Part shown: piece after piece, positions 57,770-64,000 of the stretch | How the letters are laid out: the number at the start of each line of letters is the position of its first letter | Position numbering within the stretch: the stretch's first letter is position 1 | Assembly: GCA_017554305.1 (NCBI GenBank) | Contig: JAFZIN010000029.1 | Coordinates: forward strand, 1-64,000 | Direction of reading: 5' to 3' | Source of the DNA: Bacteroidales bacterium | GTDB taxonomy: Bacteria > Bacteroidota > Bacteroidia > Bacteroidales > UBA932 | Length of the DNA stretch: 64,000 nucleotides | Notes under the pieces: model-generated | Databases searched by the model: none | Told to the model about the DNA's origin: nothing | Seen by the model: only the letters and a program-made list of their open reading frames with translations | Program-made: the position numbers and the translations under genes

Positions 57770-60049
57770 TTACAACTTTTTAATTCTTCCACTGCGGAGG
57801 TTGAACAGAAACTCTTTTCCGTCTACCCCCATAACTTTAACATAACCATCCTCCGCCTCCGCAATAGGACTCTCCTTGGAGATTGGTCTCTTAATATTCT
57901 TTGCAGTTACCTCCTCTCCGTTAGGAAGGTAAATGCGTGTCTTACCCACCGTTCTGAGAATCAGATATTTCTGACCAAAGAGCGTCATCTCGTCCGGAAG
58001 GGTGCGTGTGAACTCATCTGCGTGAATATCTTCCCATCCGCTCACTCTCTTTCCCTCCAAATCTCTCTTTGTTACAATGTTCTCATCTGTAAGAATCATA
58101 AGGCGGGTCTCTCCCTTCTCCGTCACAACCTTAGGACCCAGAGCAACTCCGCAGTCCAGCTCCTTAGGATAACCGGTGTAATGAGCTCCCCTGCGGCTCA
58201 TTGCATAGAGCTTGTTGCCCAGTATGAACATAATATGTTTCTTCTCATCAGGCATGGTTACCAGAGAGGCGTAATTCTTTATGGTGTCCTTCATTGGTAT
58301 TCCCCAGATTCCCTTATGGTTACGGTCCTGATAAGCAACGGAGAGCCACTTTTGTGACTGCTCAAACCAGGTTGTATCTCCGTTCTCTACCAAAGGGAAC
58401 GGACCAAAGAAGGTCTTTATTGTACTGTCTATAAATACCTGATTTCCTTCCTCCTCGTTAAAGAGTTGAGGAACCTCGGAAAGACGGGCTGCATAAAAGT
58501 TGAGGCTTGCCAGAACATCCTTGCCCTTAGGAGTAACGCTAAGGGTTGCATACTCAAAATTCTTCTTCTGAATAGATGAGGTAAAACGCTTTCTGTAATA
58601 TTTGTTCAGAACGGAGAAGAGGGTGTCTGACCCCTCCTTAATGTTTGCAAAAGCCTTAACAGCAGCCTTGTCTGAGAAGAAGGATGAGGCCGGAGTATGT
58701 GACAGATAATCATCCAGAGTTACAATATTGGCCTTGCCTTTAGCAAATTCCGCAACGGCCGGAGCGCTTCCTATTACAGTCCACTCTCCCACCTTGCAGA
58801 ACATATCCTCCTGAGTATGAGAGAAAGACTCTCCAAACAGAGCCTCAAGATAGCCCTTGTAAATATAAGGCTGCGGCTCCGTAATCTCCCCCTTGCCCTT
58901 AATTCCGGTAATCCTGTTAAGCCAGGTTTGAGAGTTATGGTAAGCAAAGGTCATCCACTCATATTTGTTTCCTACAAGTATAAATGCAGATACAAACTCT
59001 GTAAAGCCCTCAGAAGCAACCCACTCCAACGGAGCAGGAGCATCCAAAAGAGTAACCCTCTCCATCCTTGCAGCGTATGAAGACATCTTCTTGTTGGCAT
59101 CCAAATACTTTTGGAAATCCTTAAGGTAACTCTTAACCGCAGATATGTTCAGGCAAACTGCAAACATAGTGCTTGCCGGAAGAATCTCCGCAGAGCGGAA
59201 ACTCTCACCCTTCTGATTGGAGAGAACGGTAGAAAAGTTTATAAGGTCCTCATTACCTTTAAGATACCCTTCAAAACTTATAAAGTTCTTCTGACGCGGA
59301 TTCATCACAAGGGCACTCCAGGTTGCCATTCTCATTATGAAATCAGAGTACTTAAGGAATCCGTATGTAACGCTTCCGGAGAAGAGTTTTCCTATCTGTT
59401 TGTGGTTTACGTAGAGGCACTCATCTCCTCCCGTTCTGCGGAGCATTGAGTAAAACTCCTGGTTATCCAGCACAGAGGAGCCGTTTGCCAGATGTCTTAG
59501 AGAACCCTCCACGCAAATGGTTGAGGTGCTGGCCAGCAGGTAGTTATCCTTAACGGCAACCTTAAAGCCGTTATCGTAAACCCGCATAGATGCCTCATTA
59601 TACTCCCTCTTGGTATGTGGAATGGAATCCAGATAGTGCAAAATTGCCTCCTTTGATGAGGCATCAGAAAGGTCTGCAATCTGCAGCAGGGTCACCTCGT
59701 TTATAGCCGAATAGTGAAGGGAGTAGAGGGTATGGCAGTTGCCTGCGCCCAAATCCTGCAGCCTCTTTTGGAACTTTACAAGTTCAGAAGAAGGGTCAAT
59801 AAGACCGTAAAAATAGTTGGAGGTATCCCTTAGAAGAGGGGCAATATGATCCAACTGCTCAAAATCAAAGATAAGAACCGCATCGCTCGGTACCGCCTTG
59901 TAAGCCGCCTCTGTCTTTGGCGAGAGCACCTTAACCTCTCTCTCTTCTGTTTCCTCCTCGCCTTTTGTTCTGAATATGAGCAATAAAGCCACAACCAGAA
60001 CCAGTACGGAAGCTATTGCGATATATAATTTTTTTAAGCCCTTTTTCAT
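57770..60049 (-). CDS. Large membrane-anchored protein of unknown function
   Basis: 759 residues. One N-terminal membrane helix (about 8-27, LYIAIASVLVLVVALLLIF) followed by a long extracytoplasmic part. It begins with a conserved-looking AVPSDAVLIFDFEQLDHI and resembles DUF3352-type proteins, with alternating beta and helical stretches, and ends in a beta-propeller-like segment (residues 600-759, GKRVSGWEDIHADEF, VTAKNIKRPISKES). No catalytic motif is recognisable. It is the first gene of the operon with the ABC exporter 6 nt downstream. A role in envelope lipid traffic would fit but is inference. Confidence 0.65.
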   Translation of the reverse strand: MKKGLKKLYIAIASVLVLVVALLLIFRTKGEEETEEREVKVLSPKTEAAYKAVPSDAVLIFDFEQLDHIAPLLRDTSNYFYGLIDPSSELVKFQKRLQDLGAGNCHTLYSLHYSAINEVTLLQIADLSDASSKEAILHYLDSIPHTKREYNEASMRVYDNGFKVAVKDNYLLASTSTICVEGSLRHLANGSSVLDNQEFYSMLRRTGGDECLYVNHKQIGKLFSGSVTYGFLKYSDFIMRMATWSALVMNPRQKNFISFEGYLKGNEDLINFSTVLSNQKGESFRSAEILPASTMFAVCLNISAVKSYLKDFQKYLDANKKMSSYAARMERVTLLDAPAPLEWVASEGFTEFVSAFILVGNKYEWMTFAYHNSQTWLNRITGIKGKGEITEPQPYIYKGYLEALFGESFSHTQEDMFCKVGEWTVIGSAPAVAEFAKGKANIVTLDDYLSHTPASSFFSDKAAVKAFANIKEGSDTLFSVLNKYYRKRFTSSIQKKNFEYATLSVTPKGKDVLASLNFYAARLSEVPQLFNEEEGNQVFIDSTIKTFFGPFPLVENGDTTWFEQSQKWLSVAYQDRNHKGIWGIPMKDTIKNYASLVTMPDEKKHIMFILGNKLYAMSRRGAHYTGYPKELDCGVALGPKVVTEKGETRLMILTDENIVTKRDLEGKRVSGWEDIHADEFTRTLPDEMTLFGQKYLILRTVGKTRIYLPNGEEVTAKNIKRPISKESPIAEAEDGYVKVMGVDGKEFLFNLRSGRIKKL

Positions 60050-60075
60050 AAGTGTATAATCCGTGCGAATTTAAT

Positions 60076-60117
60076 AAAAAAAGAGGGGGTGACAATGAAG
60101 TCACCCCCTCTTTTTTT
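60076..60117 (-). terminator. Terminator of the FKBP lipoprotein gene
   Basis: GAGGGGGTGAC and GTCACCCCCTC form a perfect 11-bp stem around a 6-nt loop, extended by A and T runs on both sides. It lies 38 nt past the stop of the minus-strand gene at 60156 and works in either direction by structure. Confidence 0.9.
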
Positions 60118-60155
60118 ACTTTTAACCCCGGCTTTGCCGGCCTTTTAAATGCTTA

Positions 60156-60878
60156 TTACTTCTTGGTTTTTTCTTCCTTCTCTACGTAAGGGAATACCTT
60201 AACGAGCTCAACGTCAAATACGAGTGTTGAGAATGCAGGGAGATTAGGACCCATATCTCTTGAGCCGTAACCCATGTTGAATGGAATCCAGAGTGTCTCT
60301 TTACCACCCTCGCCAATGAGCTGAAGACCCTCTGTCCAACCCTTAATAACAGAGTTGAGAGGGAATTTAACGGTCTCGCCTCTCTCGTATGAAGAGTCAA
60401 AAACCTTACCGTCCAAAAGCATACCCTTGTAGTTAACCTCAACGGTATCTCTCTCTGTAGGCTTAACCTCGCTGCCGGCAACCTCAATCTTGTACTGAAG
60501 TCCGCTCTCAGTCTCCTGAACGCCCTCTTTCTTCTTGTTCTCCTCAAAGAACTTCTTCTCCTCCTCTTCCTTCTGAATAGCAAGAGCGTCTGTTACCTTC
60601 ATCATATAATCCTGAATGTACATAGGTGCACTCTGACCGTCAAAAATAAGAGTAGTGTCACCTGCCATAACACCCTTAATGGCTGCAACTATCTTTGAAT
60701 AGTTAAGGCCCTCAAGGTTAGAGCTTTTAAGCATGTTACCAAAAGCAACGCCAACTGCAGTGCTTACAGAATCAACTGCACCCTGAGTAATTCCGGGAAG
60801 AGGTTTGCTCTTAGGCTGGCAAGAAGCCAAAATAACTGCGCAAAGAGCGCATGCAAGAATTGTCTTAATAGTTTTCAT
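60156..60878 (-). CDS. FKBP-type peptidyl-prolyl isomerase lipoprotein
   Basis: 240 residues. Lipobox LASC (Cys20). Residues about 30-115 form the helical dimerisation region of FkpA/FklB proteins. Residues about 120-225 are the FKBP domain: VEVNYKGMLLDGKVFDSSY, VIKGWTEGLQLIGEGGKETLWIP and FDVELVKV. It catalyses proline isomerisation and acts as a chaperone in the periplasm. Monocistronic: -7 box at 60915 and a strong terminator. Confidence 0.93.
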   Translation of the reverse strand: MKTIKTILACALCAVILASCQPKSKPLPGITQGAVDSVSTAVGVAFGNMLKSSNLEGLNYSKIVAAIKGVMAGDTTLIFDGQSAPMYIQDYMMKVTDALAIQKEEEEKKFFEENKKKEGVQETESGLQYKIEVAGSEVKPTERDTVEVNYKGMLLDGKVFDSSYERGETVKFPLNSVIKGWTEGLQLIGEGGKETLWIPFNMGYGSRDMGPNLPAFSTLVFDVELVKVFPYVEKEEKTKK

Positions 60879-60914
60879 ATTCCTTAAAAATATTTAGTTC
60901 TCTTTTTAGCGGCG

Positions 60915-60922
60915 CAAATATA
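60915..60922 (-). promoter_or_regulatory. Predicted -7 element (TATATTTG) of the FKBP gene
   Basis: On the minus strand TATATTTG fits TAnnTTTG and lies 36 nt before the ATG. It lies just upstream of the FKBP start and 11 nt past the stop of the agmatinase-family gene. Confidence 0.5.
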
Positions 60923-60933
60923 CTCAAATTTCA

Positions 60934-62073
60934 TCACTTGCTCTTAAGTGCGGTAAGCAATGAGAGTTTGTGGAGAAGTCTTGCTCCCACGTTTGCATCC
61001 CACTCGTTCTCCTCTCCTCCAACTGCACCCTTTCCCTTTGCTCTTGCAGGAGCCACCTCACAAAGATCAAAACCTACAATCCTGCGGCTCTCTGCCACTT
61101 TTCTAAGTAGTATAACCGCCTGATTATAAGTCAATCCTCCGGGTACCGGAGTTCCTGTATTAGGACAGAGTGAAGGCTCCAGGCCGTCTATGTCAAAACT
61201 TATGTAAACGTTCTGAGGCAGATGGCAGACAATCTCCCCGCAAATTGTGAGCCAGTTCTCACCCTGTGCCAGTCTTTGTGCAATCTGGGTATCTGTAAAG
61301 GCTGTAATCCTTCCCTCCTCTCTTATTGTCTTGTGCTCCTCAGATGAGAAGTCTCTTATGCCCACCTGGCATAAAGCGCTGATTCCCGGTATTTTGGAGA
61401 GTATGTTGAACATTATTGAGGCGTGGGAGTGTTCAAAACCCTCGTATGCCATTCTTAAATCTGCGTGGGCGTCAAACTGCAAAACTCCCAGTTCTTCTCC
61501 ATTCTTCAGAGAAGCGGCGGCTGCCTTAACGGCGCCAAAGGTTACGCTGTGCTCTCCTCCCACAACTCCGGGAACCTTTCCCTGAGCAATATAGCCGCTG
61601 CAAATCTGCTCAACCAGATAGTTAACCGCCTCACTTGCCTGGTTAACCTCCTCCAGCTCCTTCTCAAGATCTCTGCTGAGTTCATCTCCCATTGCCTGGC
61701 ACTCAATTATCTTGCAGGCCTTTGGGCGGCACTCATCATTTATGGCTTTAATGTAATCGGATGCAAGTATCTTGTCATCAGAATCTTTCTCCCCCTCATT
61801 GCGGTCCAAATCTATAAGCGTCTCATCCGTTCCAATCTTAACTGAATCAGAGCCTTCCAAAAGTTCATCATAAAGGTCTACCTGAACGGAGGCGTCTATG
61901 ATTGCAGCGGGTCCCTCAGCAGTTCCGGCAGAGTATGAAACGGTTGAATCCCACGGAACAGGAATCAAAACCACCGGGCACTCGTCATTAGGAAAAGGCA
62001 TTCCAAAAAAGCGGCCGTTGGGAACTCCCACGCCGCATGCGTCAAACTCTATATCTTGCTTCTTATCAGCCAT
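60934..62073 (-). CDS. Agmatinase/arginase (ureohydrolase) family enzyme
   Basis: 379 residues from the ATG at 62073 (MADKKQD); a TTG two codons earlier is the alternative. Manganese-site motifs are present: GGEHSV, FDAHADLRMAYEG and SFDIDGLEPSLCPNTGTPVPGG (part). It is longer than a typical agmatinase (about 300); an extra acidic region at about 85-145 (KDSDDKILASDYIKAINDEC) accounts for the difference. Substrate may be agmatine or another guanidino compound. It lies 11 nt after kpsF. Confidence 0.88.
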   Translation of the reverse strand: MADKKQDIEFDACGVGVPNGRFFGMPFPNDECPVVLIPVPWDSTVSYSAGTAEGPAAIIDASVQVDLYDELLEGSDSVKIGTDETLIDLDRNEGEKDSDDKILASDYIKAINDECRPKACKIIECQAMGDELSRDLEKELEEVNQASEAVNYLVEQICSGYIAQGKVPGVVGGEHSVTFGAVKAAAASLKNGEELGVLQFDAHADLRMAYEGFEHSHASIMFNILSKIPGISALCQVGIRDFSSEEHKTIREEGRITAFTDTQIAQRLAQGENWLTICGEIVCHLPQNVYISFDIDGLEPSLCPNTGTPVPGGLTYNQAVILLRKVAESRRIVGFDLCEVAPARAKGKGAVGGEENEWDANVGARLLHKLSLLTALKSK

Positions 62074-62084
62074 ATACAATCAGA

Positions 62085-63056
62085 TTAAACTATTCCCTCT
62101 CTTAAGATATCGTGAATATGAATAAGACCAACATAACGCCCCTCCTTCATTACAACAACGGAGGTTATCTTGTTCTTCTGCATTATGTTAAAGGCATTAA
62201 CAGCCATATCATTGATATCTATCTGCTTAGGATTCTTGCTCATAATCTCCTTTGCCACAGTCTTTTCATTAGGGTGGCCCTTCTCCAGCATTCTTCTTAC
62301 GTCACCGTCTGTGATTATTCCTTTGAGGTTTCCTTTGCCGTCCAGAACCACCGTTGCACCCAGTCTGTTCTGAGAGATGTTGATTATGGTCTTCTGAATG
62401 GATTCGTTAAGCCCAACAAACGGTCTTACGTTCATATCCATAACGTCTGAAACTCTGAGGTAGAGGCGTTTGCCCAGAGAGCCTCCCGGATGGTACATTG
62501 CAAACTGCTCCTGTGAAAAGCCCCTCTTCTGCAGCAGGCAGACTGCAAGTGCGTCACCCATAACAAGTTGAGTGGTTGTAGATGAGGTAGGTGCAAGGTT
62601 GTTAGGGTCACTCTCCTTGTCTACGGTAGCCCTTATGATATAGTCTGCGTGGGTAGCAAGGAAGGAGTCAGTAGATGAAACCATCGCAATTATTTTGTTG
62701 CCCATGCGGGCAATAAGAGGCACCAACACCTTGATTTCCGGCGTGTTGCCGCTCTTTGAAATGCAGAGTACAATATCGTCCGGCTGAACAATTCCCAAAT
62801 CTCCGTGAATGGCATCGGCCGCGTGCATAAAGATTGCCGGCGTTCCGGTGGAGTTCATTGTTGCAACTATCTTGGTTCCTATGATGGCGCTTTTACCTAT
62901 ACCGGTAATTATCAGACGACCCTTGGAATTGAAAATCAGATCTACCACCTCCACAAACTCATCATCTACAAATGAGGCCAGTTTTGCCACACATTCAGCC
63001 TCTTGCGTAATAACCTTCTTAGCCAGGTCTGCAATCTTTACATTTGATTTCTTCAT
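62085..63056 (-). CDS. kpsF: Arabinose-5-phosphate isomerase (SIS plus two CBS domains)
   Basis: 323 residues from the ATG at 63056; a longer open frame exists upstream but the family start is MKKSNVKIADLAKK. SIS domain: ITGIGKSAIIGTKIVATMNSTG, FMHAADAIHGDLG, CISKSGNTPEI and the LAPTSSTTTQLVMGDALAV site. Two CBS domains follow (DVMDMNVRPFVGL, IMSKNPKQIDINDMAV). It converts ribulose 5-phosphate to arabinose 5-phosphate for Kdo synthesis, linking it to LPS and to LptB. Divergent from recQ with a -7 box in the 66-nt gap. Confidence 0.93.
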   Translation of the reverse strand: MKKSNVKIADLAKKVITQEAECVAKLASFVDDEFVEVVDLIFNSKGRLIITGIGKSAIIGTKIVATMNSTGTPAIFMHAADAIHGDLGIVQPDDIVLCISKSGNTPEIKVLVPLIARMGNKIIAMVSSTDSFLATHADYIIRATVDKESDPNNLAPTSSTTTQLVMGDALAVCLLQKRGFSQEQFAMYHPGGSLGKRLYLRVSDVMDMNVRPFVGLNESIQKTIINISQNRLGATVVLDGKGNLKGIITDGDVRRMLEKGHPNEKTVAKEIMSKNPKQIDINDMAVNAFNIMQKNKITSVVVMKEGRYVGLIHIHDILREGIV

Positions 63057-63100
63057 AAAAAATTTGGACAAAAAAAATCTTATGAGTACATTAGTAAGCA

Positions 63101-63108
63101 CAAATGTA
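63101..63108 (-). promoter_or_regulatory. Predicted -7 element (TACATTTG) of kpsF
   Basis: On the minus strand TACATTTG fits TAnnTTTG and lies 44 nt before the kpsF ATG, in the gap between the divergent kpsF and recQ. Confidence 0.4.
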
Positions 63109-63122
63109 GATAAAAAATAGGA

Positions 63123-64000
63123 ATGAACATAACTTCGGAGGTTCTGCGCAAGCAGCTTAAGGAATTCTTTGGATTCTCCACTTTCAAACCAATGCAGGAG
63201 GATATCATAAAGCATCTGGTAAGAGGTAACAATTGTTTTGTCCTAATGCCAACCGGCGGCGGCAAATCACTTTGTTATCAACTGCCTGCACTGCTTATGG
63301 AGGGTACGGCGGTGGTGGTTTCCCCACTCATTGCCCTTATGAAAAACCAGGTGGATGCAATCCGTGGCTTTGTATCTGAAAAGGAGGGCATTGCCCACTT
63401 CCTCAACTCCTCTTTGAATAAGGCTCAGGTTCAGGAGGTTAGAGACAACCTGCTAAAGGGCGTAACCAAACTTTTGTACGTTGCGCCGGAGTCACTCACA
63501 AAGGATGAGAACATCCAGCTCTTAAGGCAGTGCAAAATTTCCTTCTATGCCATTGACGAGGCTCACTGTATCTCCGAGTGGGGGCACGATTTCCGCCCGG
63601 AGTATAGGCGTATTCTCCCTATAGTTCAGGAGATTGGAAAGGCCCCTATCATTGCTCTTACCGCAACCGCAACTCCTAAGGTGCAGTCAGATATTCTCAA
63701 GAACCTGGGTATGTCAGACGCAAAGGTCTTTAAATCATCATTTAACAGACCTAACCTCTACTATGAGATTCGTCCAAAAGTAAATGCGGAGAAGGAGATT
63801 ATTAAGTTCATCCGCAACAACCCTGGCAAAAGCGGTATTATCTACTGCCTCTCCAGAAAGAAGGTGGAGGAGATGGCTCAACTGCTGAATGTCAATGGAA
63901 TAAAGGCTGCTCCTTACCACGCCGGACTTGATGCCGCAACCAGAGCGGAGAACCAGGACAAGTTCCTTATGGAGGAGATAGATGTAATTGTGGCAACCAT
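63123..64000 (+). CDS. recQ: ATP-dependent DNA helicase RecQ (partial, 5' end)
   Basis: 292 codons are present and the gene continues past the window. Motif 0 glutamine region FSTFKPMQEDIIKHL, motif I PTGGGKS at 43-49, motif II DEAHCISEWGHDFRPEY and motif III TATAT are all RecQ-specific. The start ATG at 63123 is followed by a normal RecQ N-terminus. It unwinds DNA during recombination and repair. Confidence 0.93.
   Translation, partial: MNITSEVLRKQLKEFFGFSTFKPMQEDIIKHLVRGNNCFVLMPTGGGKSLCYQLPALLMEGTAVVVSPLIALMKNQVDAIRGFVSEKEGIAHFLNSSLNKAQVQEVRDNLLKGVTKLLYVAPESLTKDENIQLLRQCKISFYAIDEAHCISEWGHDFRPEYRRILPIVQEIGKAPIIALTATATPKVQSDILKNLGMSDAKVFKSSFNRPNLYYEIRPKVNAEKEIIKFIRNNPGKSGIIYCLSRKKVEEMAQLLNVNGIKAAPYHAGLDAATRAENQDKFLMEEIDVIVAT

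Overview
The window is a chromosomal segment of a Bacteroidales-type bacterium (phylum Bacteroidota). The evidence is the gene order of the division and cell-wall cluster, several promoters with a TAnnTTTG -7 element, many type II lipoprotein signals, fimbrillin-like and FISUMP-type surface lipoproteins, and the family content (LptB, KpsF, DUF4143 ATPase, PAP2 lipoprotein, GDSL/alkaline phosphatase). The species cannot be read from the sequence. Coding density is high and both strands are used in long operons.

Layout: 1-4300 holds the end of efp, a transglutaminase-like lipoprotein, an O-methyltransferase and an M16 protease. 4300-6900 is accessory: a short peptide gene plus a FISUMP lipoprotein, a tRNA 3'-half remnant and a decayed DUF4143 ATPase. 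7000-9860 has dnaX and lptB. 9990-25660 is a complete mraZ-to-ftsZ cluster with an MraZ operator, in which murG and murC are one continuous reading frame. gltX, a secreted protein and a duplicated PAP2 phosphatase lipoprotein follow. 29740-34710 is a second accessory region with two more peptide-lipoprotein cassettes on the minus strand. 34930-63056 is mostly minus-strand housekeeping: a permease, a cysteine-rich lipoprotein, a TonB-like protein, udk, asnS, an alkaline phosphatase-SGNH fusion, an ExbB/ExbD set, ansA, tatD, dprA, queA, truB, rpiB, an S41 protease, dCMP deaminase, an acyl-CoA ligase, an ABC exporter, a large unknown anchored protein, an FKBP lipoprotein, an agmatinase-family enzyme and kpsF. 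galE (plus) interrupts this set, and recQ (plus) runs off the end.

How the genes work together: the central cluster makes lipid II (MurE, MraY, MurD, MurG-MurC) and builds the divisome (FtsL, FtsI, FtsW, FtsQ, FtsA, FtsZ). LptB and KpsF belong to LPS export and Kdo supply. ExbB, ExbD, ExbD and a TonB-like protein would energise outer-membrane transport.

The least explained part is the set of three peptide-lipoprotein cassettes at 4431-6136, 30083-31925 and 32056-34706. Each has a 44-46 residue peptide with a [YF]xAP...EG core directly upstream of a lipoprotein that has a fimbrillin-like N-terminus and a different C-terminal module. Two of them share a 29-nt upstream element (28 of 29 identical) followed by a G-tract of 7 or 10. 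Other unusual items are the MurG-MurC fusion, a lipoprotein with 24 cysteines besides the lipobox Cys in repeats that seem inserted into an Ig-like fold, a phosphatase with a decayed second copy of its own domain, and low-complexity insertions in three housekeeping enzymes.
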